This document shows, piece after piece, positions 15,275 to 24,488 of a stretch of DNA of 64,000 nt (positions within the stretch are counted from its first letter, which is position 1; each line of letters starts with the position of its first letter). The notes below the pieces were generated by a model. It ran no database searches. It was not told where the DNA came from and was given only the letters and a program-made list of their open reading frames with translations. A program made the translations under genes and the position numbers. Source of the DNA: Luteolibacter luteus (lineage in GTDB: Bacteria > Verrucomicrobiota > Verrucomicrobiia > Verrucomicrobiales > Akkermansiaceae); contig NZ_CP051774.1 of the NCBI RefSeq assembly GCF_012913485.1, positions 2,976,001-3,040,000 on the forward strand, given 5' to 3'.

Positions 15275-18097
15275 TTAGGCGAGCTTCGCTTTGGCGGCGG
15301 CTTCGATTTCGGCGAGCTTGCTGCGGTCGGGCGCAGCACCGCGGGCTTGGTCGGCTTTACCGCCGCCCTTGCCACCAGCGATAGCAGCGAGGTCGCGGAG
15401 GATATCGCCGGCCTTGTGGCCTGCGGCTTGGGCGGCATCGCCGCAGTAGGCACCGAGGTGCAGCTTGTCTCCGTCATCGACGATGACGAAGCCGGCACCG
15501 GTAAAGCCCTGCTTCTTCATGCCATTGAGCAGCTCCTGGAGAAGGGATGCATCCGCCTCGAAGGTGGCCACGATGGCTCCGCCCGCAGCGATGAGTTCGG
15601 CCAAGGCGGCATCGGCCTGCTTGGCAGCAGCACCGGCTTGCAGCTTCTTGAAGCGCTTCTCGGCTTCGACGGCAGCTTCCTTGGTTTCTTCCAAGGTGCG
15701 CGCGCCGTGGTTGAAGGTCGCATTGAGCTCCGCGATGTCGGCACGTTCGACGAGCATGGCTCCCATGATGTGCGGGAAGTCATTCACGGACACCGGGGCT
15801 TCGCCGATGGAGGCGAGCTTCTCATTGGCAGCCTTCAGCTTTTCGCGCGCGGCCTTGAGATCGCTGTCCCACTTCTCGACGGCTTCATTGAGGTAGGCCC
15901 ATGCATTTTCGCCGCAGACGGCTTCGATACGGCGGACCCCGGAAGCGATCGCGCCCTCGCTCTTGATCTTGAAGAGGCCGATCTCTCCGGTGTTGCGGAC
16001 GTGAGTGCCGCCGCAAAGCTCCATCGAGTAGCCGGTCAGGTCGCCACGGCCGCCGCCGATCTGGACAACGCGGACGAACTCGCCGTACTTGTCCCCGAAG
16101 AACTGCATGATATCCGGACGGCCCTTGATGGAGGCGTGCTGGACTTCCTTCCAGGAAACGGCGTCGTTGGCCTTGATGGCCGCATTCACCTTTTCCTCCA
16201 TCGTCTCGATCTGCTCGGGAGTGACGGCCCCGCTGTTGAAGTCGAAGCGCAGGCGGTTCTCATCGACAGACGAGCCCTGCTGTGCGGCGTCTTTCGACAC
16301 GACCTCGTGGAGAGCCCAGTGGAGAAGGTGGGTCGCGGTATGGTGTGCTTCGATCGGGCGACGGCGAACGGCATCGAGCTTCAGCGTGACCTTGTCGCCG
16401 GGCTTCACGGAAGTGGAGTTATCGACAATGTGCGCGCGGGCCTTTCCGACCTGCTGGACACCGGTGATGGCGATCTCTTGGTCACCAAATACCAGAGTCC
16501 CCGTATCTCCAGCCTGGCCGCCCATCTCCGCGTAGAAGGGCGTGGCATCGGTGATGACGAAGAGCGCGTCTTCCTGAGGATGAACCTCAAGCACGGTGGC
16601 TTCCGCTTCATCGGCGTCGAAGCCGGTGAAGCTGGTGACGGCGTCCGTGGAGATATCGAGCGCGCGAACCACGGTGCTCTTCTGTGCGGCGCGTGCGCGT
16701 TCGCGTTGCTCCTCCATGAGCGCTTCAAAACGGGCGGTGTCGATCTTGAGACCGCGCTCTGCACAAAGCAGCTCGGTGAGGTCCACCGGGAAGCCGTAGG
16801 TATCGTAGAGCTCGAAGGCGTCGTCACCGGAAAGGGTGTTATCCTTCACGTCCGGAAGCGCATCTTCGAAACGCTTCAAGCCGCGATCCAGGGTCTGGTT
16901 GAAGCTCGCTTCTTCCTGCTCAAGCGTCGCGCGGACGGTGTCCTGGCGGTTCTTCAGCTCCGGGAAAGCATCGCCCATCTCCGCGACCAAGGTTTCCACC
17001 AGAGCGCCGAAGAAGGGTTTTTCACCGGAGAAGCCAAGCTGGCGGCCATAGCGGACCGCGCGGCGCAAGATGCGGCGCAGAACGTAGTTCCGCCCGTTGT
17101 TGCCGGGCATGATGCCATCGGCGATGGAGAACGAGAGCGTGCGGAGGTGATCGGCAATCACGCGGAAGGCGATCGCGGTCTTCATCTCCTCATCGAAGAC
17201 AGAGCGATCGGCACCAAGCGCCGGATAGACATTCACGTAGGCCTTTCCGCTGAGCTCCTCGATCTTGCGGAAGATCGGCATGAAGACGTCGGTGGCGTAG
17301 TTGCTGGGCTTCTGGGAGAAGTCGGTGAAGCCCTTCGTGCCCTGGATGATCGAGCAGGCGCGCTCGAAGCCCATGCCGGTATCGATGTGCTTCGCAGGCA
17401 GCTCGCGGAAGGAGCCATCGGCCTCGGCATTGTATTGGATGAACACGAGGTTCCAGATCTCGATGCAGAGGTCGGAATCGTTGTTCACGAGCAGGCGGCC
17501 CTCCATCGGATCGCCGGCAGGGGTGAGGTTCACGTGGAGCTCCGAGCAAGGACCGCAGGGGCCGGTCTCGCCCATCATCCAGAAATTGTCCTTCACGTTG
17601 CCATTCACGATCTGGACGTTCGGATCGCAGCCCTTGGAAAGGAACAGCTCTGCCCAGATGTCCCATGACTCCTGGTCGAACTCACCCGGATCGCCCGCCT
17701 TGGGGGCGTAGACGGAAGCGTGCAGGCGATGGGCGGGAAGGCCCCAGCGCTCGACAACGAGTTCCCATGCCCACTGAATGGCTTCCTTCTTGAAGTAGTT
17801 GCCGAAGGACCAATTCCCCAGCATCTCGAAGAAGGTGTGGTGGTAGGTATCGTAGCCGACATCCTCGAGGTCGTTGTGCTTACCACCGGCGCGGATGCAC
17901 TTCTGCGTGTCCACGGCGCGCGGCGGATCATAGGGAGCCTTTTCGACGCCGAGGAAGTAGGGGACGAAGGGATTCATCCCCGCATTCGTGAAAAGCAGAC
18001 CCGGCGACTGCGGCAGCAGGGAGGCGGAAGGCACGATGGTGTGCTGCTTCTCACGGAAGAAATCGAGGAAGCTCTGGCGAATCTCGGCTGCGGTCAT
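15275..18097 (-). CDS. alaS: Alanyl-tRNA synthetase
   Basis: A 940-residue AlaRS, slightly longer than the usual 870-880. It charges tRNA-Ala and edits Ser- and Gly-tRNA-Ala. The catalytic domain shows FTNAGMNPFVPYFLG and HHTFFEMLGNWSFGNYFKKE (class II motifs). The editing domain has HHTATH near residue 582 and CGGTH near residue 695, the two zinc-binding halves. A C-terminal coiled-coil plus C-Ala domain ends with the Gly/Lys-rich GGKGGGKADQARGAAPD. The ATG at 18097 gives MTAAEIRQSFLDFFREKQHT, the standard start. It is a single gene; the convergent gap is repeat-rich and the upstream gap is short. Confidence 0.97.
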   Translation of the reverse strand: MTAAEIRQSFLDFFREKQHTIVPSASLLPQSPGLLFTNAGMNPFVPYFLGVEKAPYDPPRAVDTQKCIRAGGKHNDLEDVGYDTYHHTFFEMLGNWSFGNYFKKEAIQWAWELVVERWGLPAHRLHASVYAPKAGDPGEFDQESWDIWAELFLSKGCDPNVQIVNGNVKDNFWMMGETGPCGPCSELHVNLTPAGDPMEGRLLVNNDSDLCIEIWNLVFIQYNAEADGSFRELPAKHIDTGMGFERACSIIQGTKGFTDFSQKPSNYATDVFMPIFRKIEELSGKAYVNVYPALGADRSVFDEEMKTAIAFRVIADHLRTLSFSIADGIMPGNNGRNYVLRRILRRAVRYGRQLGFSGEKPFFGALVETLVAEMGDAFPELKNRQDTVRATLEQEEASFNQTLDRGLKRFEDALPDVKDNTLSGDDAFELYDTYGFPVDLTELLCAERGLKIDTARFEALMEEQRERARAAQKSTVVRALDISTDAVTSFTGFDADEAEATVLEVHPQEDALFVITDATPFYAEMGGQAGDTGTLVFGDQEIAITGVQQVGKARAHIVDNSTSVKPGDKVTLKLDAVRRRPIEAHHTATHLLHWALHEVVSKDAAQQGSSVDENRLRFDFNSGAVTPEQIETMEEKVNAAIKANDAVSWKEVQHASIKGRPDIMQFFGDKYGEFVRVVQIGGGRGDLTGYSMELCGGTHVRNTGEIGLFKIKSEGAIASGVRRIEAVCGENAWAYLNEAVEKWDSDLKAAREKLKAANEKLASIGEAPVSVNDFPHIMGAMLVERADIAELNATFNHGARTLEETKEAAVEAEKRFKKLQAGAAAKQADAALAELIAAGGAIVATFEADASLLQELLNGMKKQGFTGAGFVIVDDGDKLHLGAYCGDAAQAAGHKAGDILRDLAAIAGGKGGGKADQARGAAPDRSKLAEIEAAAKAKLA

Positions 18098-18217
18098 GGG
18101 TCGTTGAGGCGGAAAGGGCGGCGAAGGTGGGCGAAAGCCCGCGGCGAGTAAAGCCTTGGAAAGAGGCGGAGCCGCCAGCCAGGACCGGGCAGAATGCCGC
18201 GGAAAACGGGCGATCCC

Positions 18218-19486
18218 TCATTCGAAGTCCGTCGGCTCCACCAGCAGGGAGCGCTCCGCGGAGCTGAGCTGAAGGGTCTCGGCGAGCTGATCCACGATGT
18301 GATCCCGCCTGGGCCCGGCGCCGCGGGCGGCGAGCTCCCAGCGGAGCTTTTCCAACCAGCGGTGCTGCTGCTCCGGAGTTCCGAGGCGTTCTTTCAGCGA
18401 TTCGATCCCTTCGTAGCCTCTTTCGTCCAGCTGAGGGTTGCTGAGGATCCCGTAGGCCAGTTCCCCGACCAGAACCTGCTTGGCCGCCGGTTCGTGGCCA
18501 TCGATCCACGCGAGGGCTTGCTGGCGGCTTTCGAGAAAGAAACGCCGACCGAGCTTGGCATCCCGCTTCGCTCCATCCACGCCGTCGTGATCGCTGCCGA
18601 GCGTCGGCCAGACCTTTTCATACATGGCGACGCCTTGCTCCCGGTCCGCGGCGAAGACGGCTCCTGCCGAGGACTCGAGCAGTGCTCCCTTGAACTCCCA
18701 GTCTTCGGAACTGCCGCCGATGTGCTCGAGGCCGGGCTGGGCGAAATCGTAGAAAAGCTCGCTCGCCCGGCTGGCAAAGTACTTCGCTTGAGCGGGATCG
18801 ACGCCCTCGAAGAAAGCAGCGGCGAGCTTCTTCCCCTGCCAGGTGCGGAGGATTTCCCAGGTCTCGCCGGGCGATTGTTTCGAGGCCTTCGCCACAATCT
18901 GCGCGCCGATACCCTTGGCACCGCCGCCCTCGTCGTAGCGCTCGTTCATTCCAAAGCGGTTCGACTTCCGCATGTCGAAGTAAGCGCCGAGGACGCCAAC
19001 GGGATCGCTATCGGACCAACCGAGCAGGCCGTCCCGGATGAGATAGTGGAAAGCCGACGATTCTTCCCCGGTAGCGGTGGCTTGCTCGACCAACCAATCG
19101 AGGCCGCGCTCCGTCTCCAGATCCCCGATCCGGCGGGCCATGAGCTGGAGCCAATCCGGATCGCCGGTTTCGGCCCCGGTGGTGACGAATTCGACGAGGA
19201 GCTCCTTCAGCACGGAGGCCGGGAGAGAGAGGATCAGCTCGCGCGCGAGCCGCGACAGATCGGTATCTGCCTGTCCGCCGCTGACGGAGGCCCAGACGAG
19301 CCGGAGCCTTTCCATACGCTCCGAGCGGGTGCCGAGATCGGGGCCACGCAGGTGGGACTTGGCGGCTCGGGCGGACTCAACCGCGGCTGAGGCTTGTGGA
19401 CTGCCGCGCCCCGGACGCCAGATCGTGAGGCCTGCCGCGATGACGAGCAGACCCACGCCAAGCCAGCGCGTGTGCCGGGGTTTCAT
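18218..19486 (-). CDS. Exported or membrane-anchored helical-repeat protein of unknown function
   Basis: Not recognised. From the ATG at 19486 (MKPRHTRWLGVGLLVIAAGL) it has an N-terminal hydrophobic helix serving as a signal or anchor, then about 390 mostly helical residues. The sequence repeats a theme in which a Trp or aromatic is followed by DP and a helix, for example GWSDSDPVGVLGAYF. The same style appears in the neighbours at 54429-56596, suggesting an unnamed repeat family common in this lineage. An upstream frame extension to 19591 overlaps the divergent phosphatase start and is rejected. No enzyme motif is visible. Confidence 0.7.
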   Translation of the reverse strand: MKPRHTRWLGVGLLVIAAGLTIWRPGRGSPQASAAVESARAAKSHLRGPDLGTRSERMERLRLVWASVSGGQADTDLSRLARELILSLPASVLKELLVEFVTTGAETGDPDWLQLMARRIGDLETERGLDWLVEQATATGEESSAFHYLIRDGLLGWSDSDPVGVLGAYFDMRKSNRFGMNERYDEGGGAKGIGAQIVAKASKQSPGETWEILRTWQGKKLAAAFFEGVDPAQAKYFASRASELFYDFAQPGLEHIGGSSEDWEFKGALLESSAGAVFAADREQGVAMYEKVWPTLGSDHDGVDGAKRDAKLGRRFFLESRQQALAWIDGHEPAAKQVLVGELAYGILSNPQLDERGYEGIESLKERLGTPEQQHRWLEKLRWELAARGAGPRRDHIVDQLAETLQLSSAERSLLVEPTDFE

Positions 19487-19583
19487 GCTTTCAGATAGGC
19501 TGAAGTCATGGGGAAGGTCGAGGCGGAAAGGCTGCTCGACGGATGCGCCGGGAAAGCGTGGGCTGCCGGGACTTCTCCGCCGC

Positions 19584-19910
19584 ATGAGCAAACGTCTGCT
19601 TTTCCTCTGCTCCCGAAACCGCCTGCGCAGCCCGACGGCGGAGGCGGTGTTTGCCGGCTATCCGGGGATCGAGACGGACTCGGCGGGCTTGGCTCCGGAC
19701 GCGGAGCTGAGGCTCACCGCGGAGCAAGTGGAGTGGGCCGACATCATCCTGGTGATGGAGCGGGTCCACCAGCAGCGGCTGAAGAAAGGTTTCGGGAAGC
19801 TGCTGGGAGGAAAGAAGGTGGCGGTGCTCGACATCCCGGACGACTATCAGTTCATGGAACCTGCCTTGGTCGAGCTGCTGAAATCGAAGTGCGGGCCGTT
19901 CCTGTCGTGA
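19584..19910 (+). CDS. Low-molecular-weight protein tyrosine phosphatase-like protein
   Basis: A 108-residue protein beginning MSKRLLFLCSRNRLRSPTAE. The CSRNRLRS loop fits the C-x5-R-S/T phosphate-binding signature, with Cys9 and Arg15. The DIPDDYQF segment near residue 83 supplies the general-acid Asp region of low-molecular-weight phosphatases. It is shorter than classical LMW-PTPs (about 150), matching the small bacterial subgroup. The substrate is unknown. The start is the ATG at 19584; the same frame is open further upstream, but that stretch is antisense to the previous gene. It is followed 5 bases later by a small membrane protein gene. Confidence 0.8.
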   Translation: MSKRLLFLCSRNRLRSPTAEAVFAGYPGIETDSAGLAPDAELRLTAEQVEWADIILVMERVHQQRLKKGFGKLLGGKKVAVLDIPDDYQFMEPALVELLKSKCGPFLS

Positions 19911-19915
19911 AGCTC

Positions 19916-20305
19916 ATGAGGATCCGGAAGTGTCTGCAGATCTTGCTCCTCGCTGTCGTGGTGGCGGTGCTCGCGTGCCTATGGCTTATCGGACCCAAGA
20001 TCGGGAACATGAAAGCGGAGTACGCCACGGCGGAAGTCATTCGCGATCTAACAACCTATGTGGCCGGACACGATGGCGAGTGGCCGTCTTCGGCAGCGGC
20101 TTTCCGAAAGGAGGTGCCGACAGATGTCTGGATCGACTATTCGCTGACTGCGGAGCGCATCCTCGCGACGCCGGAGATTCTCAAGGACTCCGTGCGCCCG
20201 AAGGCAGGAAAATTCCAAACCTACCCACACCACGGGCGGGATCTCTCCATTTTGTTAGACGCCATGCGGAAGGCAAAGTCAGAAGCTGACCCGGCAAGGG
20301 ATTGA
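19916..20305 (+). CDS. Small membrane-anchored protein of unknown function
   Basis: A 129-residue protein with one N-terminal transmembrane helix (about residues 8-28, ILLLAVVVAVLACLWLIG) and a soluble tail of about 100 residues carrying VIRDLTTYVAGHDGEWPSSA. This resembles the helix and loop of pseudopilin-like or type II secretion G-like proteins, in which small secreted Verrucomicrobia proteins often carry DG-WP-S. An alternative GTG at 19907 would overlap the phosphatase stop codon. It is probably co-transcribed with the phosphatase gene. Function unknown. Confidence 0.65.
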   Translation: MRIRKCLQILLLAVVVAVLACLWLIGPKIGNMKAEYATAEVIRDLTTYVAGHDGEWPSSAAAFRKEVPTDVWIDYSLTAERILATPEILKDSVRPKAGKFQTYPHHGRDLSILLDAMRKAKSEADPARD

Positions 20306-20429
20306 GCCATTCGCTGATGGGAAGGGCTCTTCCAAGAGGGTTCTTGAAACACCGGCGGGAGCTTGGGAAACTGCGGAGAAACCGGTGTGGCCACGGCACT
20401 GAAACAAAAGGCTTCTATCCCACAACCCC

Positions 20430-20687
20430 ATGTCCGCCATCCCGTTTCTTGCCTTCTTCGGATCGATCTTCCTGTGGCTCCTAGTGATCCGGCCTTACTG
20501 CGTCCGCCATCGCAAGGGATACACACCGGGAGCCCTGATGGGCGTGACGATCTGGGTGGATGGGCAAGAGGCCTCCGGTGTCGCGAAGGAGAGGGCAGAC
20601 AAGGGGATGATCTTTGCCTGCCGGCTCTTTCTCGTGCTTCAGCTCTCGATCGTGGCGGCGATTCTGTGGGCGATGTTCGAGCACTGA
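20430..20687 (+). CDS. Small two-helix membrane protein of unknown function
   Basis: An 85-residue protein with two hydrophobic segments, residues about 4-22 (IPFLAFFGSIFLWLLVI) and 64-82 (FLVLQLSIVAAILWAMF). A polar central loop contains RPYCVRHRKGYTPGALMG. The reading frame is compact, fills the space between neighbours and has a sensible ATG. I do not recognise the family. Confidence 0.55.
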   Translation: MSAIPFLAFFGSIFLWLLVIRPYCVRHRKGYTPGALMGVTIWVDGQEASGVAKERADKGMIFACRLFLVLQLSIVAAILWAMFEH

Positions 20688-20727
20688 TGAGAGGGGGACG
20701 AGACGCCTCCCCTCCCTTCGACAGGCC

Positions 20728-22566
20728 TCAGTTCTTCACCGCCGGATAGAGGCGGGCGGAGGGAACGACCTCCTGAGCCTGGCTATCGCTGGACCATTCC
20801 AGACGGGTATTCGCGCCGCCGCCTTCTTCGTAGTATTCGAAGGTGATGGGATACTTCTTCCCAGCCTCGAGCTTGATGGTGCCGGTGTAGGTCTGGTCGT
20901 AGTCATCCAACCACTTGTCGATGACGAGTTGCTTGTCGATCCAGAGGCGACGGCCGTTGTCAGACTTCGAGTGGAAGGTGTAGGTCTCCGAGTAGAGCGG
21001 CTCGATGAAACCTTCCCAGCGGCAGGAGAAGGTATCGGGAGCAATCAAGGGATCCGGCGAACCATTTCCCCAATTGAAGGAGATCTCCGGATCGAGACGG
21101 GTGAGCTTGAGGTCGCTGAGATCGCGGTTGTTGTAGTAGCTGCCGGTGAGGCCATGGCGCGGCGTGGCGCTCTTTGCCACGGCGGCGAAGTCCAAGGTGA
21201 CTTCGCCCGCGTCGCCTTCGTCGAACTGATAGGCGATCTCGTTCTTTCCGGCCTTTAGCTCCAGCTCATCACCGTGGAACATCCAGACATCCCAATTCGT
21301 GGTGCGGTGGAAATGGGTCCGCTTGGTCTTGGCTCCGTTGACATAAAGCGTGAGCGATCCTTCGGCAGGGGGATAGATCTTCGGGAAGGACTGCTGCTCG
21401 GCCTCGACCTTCACGCCATTGGCATAGCGGACGATGACGCGATAGATGCCGGCGTCCGGCACTTCCGCGGTGAAGGCGGCGCGTGCGCCTTGCTTGGCGA
21501 AGCCATCGACATAGCCGCTGCCGGTGAAGTTCTTGTTGGTAGCGGCCTTCACGGCATCGCCCGCGAGCTGCCAATCCTCTGCTTCGTAGAGCTCACCGAG
21601 ACCGGGATCTCCCGAAGGATTTTCGAGGACCGTGGAGGGGCCGGGCGGGGTGCCGAAGTCCGGGGTGTCGTCTTCCTTGAAGGTGAACTTCTTGATGTTC
21701 GCGGCCCGCATGCCGTTGTTGTCGGCGGGGAAGATCTTCGAGTGATACATCATCCAATTCTCCTTCCCATCGGCGGAGACGGTGAAACTGGCGCGTGAAG
21801 GGCCCCAGACGTCATCGGTGGTCTTGAAGAGCGTGCCGAGGGACTTCCAAGAAGCCTTGCTATCGATCGGACCGGCTTCCGGGGAATAGACGAGTGCGCT
21901 GAGACGGTAGTCCTTCGAAGCGAAGCCACCCTCCGCGCCGGTCATGATCAGCTTGCCATTCCGGACGATGGCGCGCGGGCCTTCGGCATGGAGGCCGAAC
22001 TCCTTGCGATGGGCGGTGATCTTGGTGGGGCTTTCCATCGGGGCCATGACGGCGCCCTCGACGTGCTTGTCCGCGAGCGAGCCCCAGAACGCGTAGAGCT
22101 GGCCATTGAAGGTCACGACGGTGATGTCGTTTGCCTGCGCATTCCCGTGCTGGTCGCCGGTGAAGAGGACACCCTTGTTCGTGAAGCCATCGAGCGGGTT
22201 GCCGGTGTTTGCCTGCAGGACTACGGCCATGTGCTTCCAGCCCTCGGATTTCACATCGGCGCAGAAGTAGATGTACCACTTGCCCTGAATGAAGTGGAGC
22301 TCCGGTGCGAAGACGCGGCGGTAGTTGTCGGCGTCTTCCCAGACCTTCACCTTCTCGCCACGCTCCACCAGGCTGGGGGACTTCGAGACGTAGACCGCGG
22401 TGGGCTCCGCCGGGCCGGAACTGCACATGTAGTAGCTGCCCTCGTGGAAGGTCACCCATGAGTCCTCGTTTTGATAGAGGTAGTTGGTGAAGCGGGACTG
22501 CGGGGCGGCGCTCGCCAAGGGGGAGAGCGACAGGGCCAAGGGCAAGAGGAAGCGGAGCTGTTTCAT
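20728..22566 (-). CDS. Secreted GH43-type glycoside hydrolase with CBM6-like and PA14 domains
   Basis: A 612-residue exported protein, with a signal peptide from the ATG at 22566 (MKQLRFLLPLALSLSPLASA). Residues about 20-330 show five-bladed propeller hallmarks of GH43: NEDSWVTFHEGSYYM (catalytic Asp region), VFAPELHFIQGKWYIYF, and HAEGPRAIVRNGKLIM. Residues about 345-480 form a CBM6/35-like module (YEAEDWQLAGDAV, GSGYVDGF). The last 125 residues are a PA14 domain (LTGSYYNN, WEGFIEPLYSETYTF, SDNGRRLWIDKQLVID). It likely releases arabinose or xylose units from plant or algal polysaccharide. An N-terminal extension of 42 codons in the same frame is not signal-like and is left out. Confidence 0.85.
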   Translation of the reverse strand: MKQLRFLLPLALSLSPLASAAPQSRFTNYLYQNEDSWVTFHEGSYYMCSSGPAEPTAVYVSKSPSLVERGEKVKVWEDADNYRRVFAPELHFIQGKWYIYFCADVKSEGWKHMAVVLQANTGNPLDGFTNKGVLFTGDQHGNAQANDITVVTFNGQLYAFWGSLADKHVEGAVMAPMESPTKITAHRKEFGLHAEGPRAIVRNGKLIMTGAEGGFASKDYRLSALVYSPEAGPIDSKASWKSLGTLFKTTDDVWGPSRASFTVSADGKENWMMYHSKIFPADNNGMRAANIKKFTFKEDDTPDFGTPPGPSTVLENPSGDPGLGELYEAEDWQLAGDAVKAATNKNFTGSGYVDGFAKQGARAAFTAEVPDAGIYRVIVRYANGVKVEAEQQSFPKIYPPAEGSLTLYVNGAKTKRTHFHRTTNWDVWMFHGDELELKAGKNEIAYQFDEGDAGEVTLDFAAVAKSATPRHGLTGSYYNNRDLSDLKLTRLDPEISFNWGNGSPDPLIAPDTFSCRWEGFIEPLYSETYTFHSKSDNGRRLWIDKQLVIDKWLDDYDQTYTGTIKLEAGKKYPITFEYYEEGGGANTRLEWSSDSQAQEVVPSARLYPAVKN

Positions 22567-22700
22567 CGGTGCTTGGGAAATCCGTTCGGCGGGGCCCGGC
22601 TTTCCGCATGGAGCGGGAAGCGGGCGGACCGCCAGTGAATCCCAAGCGGGCAGTCGCTGGGAAGGAAATTTGATATTCCAACCGTGTTCCAAACAATGAA

Positions 22701-23531
22701 TCAGATCACTGGCACTAAACCTAGGTAGGCCGTGGCGTAGCGATTTCCGAACTCCACCAAGGCATCCCGACCAAAATGGACCATATCGACACCGGGAAGG
22801 CCGGCGCTTTCGACAAAGGCAGCATGGGGGTCCTCGGCAGCGATCCGGCGGAGGCCGGAGCGGACGATGTTCCGGCGCTGGACGGCAGCGGGCTTCCTGC
22901 GTTCGTCCGCGAAATCGCCGAGGTCGCCGATGAGGAAGGGAAGCTGGGGGGTGGAGAGATCGCGGCGGAGGCCGGCCATCAGGGCGGAGAGCTTTCCGGC
23001 ATGGGCGGGAGCGGCGGACTCACTGTCGGCATCGGTCTCCCCCTGATGCCAGAGGACGCCCGCCAGAGTGCCGCTGCGGGCGGCGAAGCGGGCGCGGCGG
23101 ACGGCATTCGCATAAAGCGCCGAGTCGGTGCCTAGGTGATCGATGGGCGCTCCTCCCCACGCACAGGGGATGAGGCCGATCATGCAATCCGGCATTTCCT
23201 GCCAAAGACGAAGGGCAAAGGGCAGGCCGAGTCCGAAGGCAGCGCTCTTTTGATTCAGGTGGAGGGGATGCACGGCGGGGCGCCAGCAGGTCCGGCCACG
23301 GGGACGCGGGGACTTGAGGGTGCTTTGCCCGCCAAGGACGAGCACGCCCGGTGCGGGATGGTGATCACCGGGCTGCCATGGATCGTCCGGGCGCACACAG
23401 CCGAACCCTGCCATGTTCGATTGCCCCATCAGCAGAAAGACCCGCAGCAATTGCGGGTCGCTTGGCAGGGCCCATGGCCCGCGGGTGGCGGGCGGGAACC
23501 AGCGGAGACGGAAGCGGGAAGGACCGCTCAT
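22701..23531 (-). CDS. SASA-domain (sialate O-acetylesterase-like) carbohydrate esterase
   Basis: A 276-residue SGNH-type esterase. Motifs are LLMGQSNMAGFG (catalytic Ser and oxyanion Asn, residues about 34-45), VLWHQGETDAD (Gly/Glu-His region, about 165), and GVDMVHFGRDALVE near the C-terminus (Asp-His pair). It matches the plant-type acetyl xylan esterases (DUF303/CE6-like) that remove acetyl groups from polysaccharides. There is no classical signal peptide; the N-terminus is Arg- and Pro-rich. It begins 21 bases after the DUF1287 gene on the same strand, so a shared transcript is likely. It lies beside the GH43 enzyme, suggesting cooperation on acetylated xylan-like substrates. Confidence 0.85.
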   Translation of the reverse strand: MSGPSRFRLRWFPPATRGPWALPSDPQLLRVFLLMGQSNMAGFGCVRPDDPWQPGDHHPAPGVLVLGGQSTLKSPRPRGRTCWRPAVHPLHLNQKSAAFGLGLPFALRLWQEMPDCMIGLIPCAWGGAPIDHLGTDSALYANAVRRARFAARSGTLAGVLWHQGETDADSESAAPAHAGKLSALMAGLRRDLSTPQLPFLIGDLGDFADERRKPAAVQRRNIVRSGLRRIAAEDPHAAFVESAGLPGVDMVHFGRDALVEFGNRYATAYLGLVPVI

Positions 23532-23552
23532 GTCCGTACGACCGGCGCAGTC

Positions 23553-24362
23553 TCAGCGACCGGCAACTTCCAAGGCGGGGCCGGTATAGCGGTAGTGACC
23601 CTGGATCTGGTAATCCGGGAAGACTTCCCACTTCGGACCGGAGCCGAGGTCGTGTACCACCCAATTCTCATCGTGGCGCTCACCGGGGCCGGGAACGACG
23701 ATGCCGGTGTGGAGATCGCCGCTGGCGAGCATCCAGACGACCACGTCGCCCGGTTTGAAGTCAGTCGCATTCCGCGTGACGGTCTTGTCCGGGCCGGCGA
23801 AGACCTCGGCATTCGCGCGCTGGAAGAAGCGCTGCAGGTTCTGCACGCGGCGGTGATCGATATTCGAATCCGGCTCGCGAGAATCCCAGAGGCGCGGGTA
23901 GCTGGAGAAATTCTTCGAGATGTCCTCGTGGACGAGCACTTGGAGATCGATGCCCAAGAAGCGGTAGCTACGGACGATCAGGTCCTCCGCCATGCCCCGG
24001 GAACGGTTGTCCGGGGTGGTGGGAACGTCACCGTTCGGGTACGCGATCTTGTAATAGGACTTGTCGTAAACGCTTGGTACTTTGGAGCGTTGCAGGGCGG
24101 CAGCGGCCAAGCGCTCGCCGAAGTTGACAGAGCCGGCAAGCTGGTTGATCAGCACATCGGCGCTTTCAACGGAAGCCACTGCCTGCTGGGCACGAACCAA
24201 GGGAATCAGAGGCTTCCCGAAATGCCACGCGGCGGCAGCCGCAATCAAAAGGACAACCCATCCCCCGAGAAAATTCGGCTTCCGCTGCGGCTTCTTTGCC
24301 TGCGGGCGAGGTCCGATATACTCGATTGTACCGAGATGATGGCTTTTAGGGCGTTTAGCCAT
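23553..24362 (-). CDS. DUF1287 family membrane-anchored protein
   Basis: A 269-residue protein with one membrane anchor (residues about 34-52, GWVVLLIAAAAAW) and an outer domain. Signature stretches of the DUF1287 family are present: KIAYPNGDVPTTPDNRSRG, DLIVRSYRFLGIDLQVLVHE, YPRLWDSREPDSNIDHRRV, and FKPGDVVVWML followed by HTGIVVPG. The family has an NlpC/P60-like papain-related fold, and the His of HTGIV may be catalytic. The usual catalytic-Cys position reads Ser/Arg-Gly here (DNRSRGMAEDLIV instead of a Cys-containing stretch), so enzymatic activity is uncertain. The start is ATG at 24362; the longer frame from 24410 adds an implausible N-terminus. Confidence 0.85.
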   Translation of the reverse strand: MAKRPKSHHLGTIEYIGPRPQAKKPQRKPNFLGGWVVLLIAAAAAWHFGKPLIPLVRAQQAVASVESADVLINQLAGSVNFGERLAAAALQRSKVPSVYDKSYYKIAYPNGDVPTTPDNRSRGMAEDLIVRSYRFLGIDLQVLVHEDISKNFSSYPRLWDSREPDSNIDHRRVQNLQRFFQRANAEVFAGPDKTVTRNATDFKPGDVVVWMLASGDLHTGIVVPGPGERHDENWVVHDLGSGPKWEVFPDYQIQGHYRYTGPALEVAGR

Positions 24363-24488
24363 TGTTACGATTAAGAAAAGTAAACCAAAAGCGGACCTTG
24401 AATGCGACATTTTTCGCGGCTCCGCAGCAATTTTTTCCAGAAATCCTATTCTCGACCCTCCGGCGGTTGGCTCTTAGGGGTTTCCACG

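Noticed and set aside
15347..17668. A 773-codon open frame opposite alaS
   Set aside because: Antisense shadow of alaS with no domain-like sequence.
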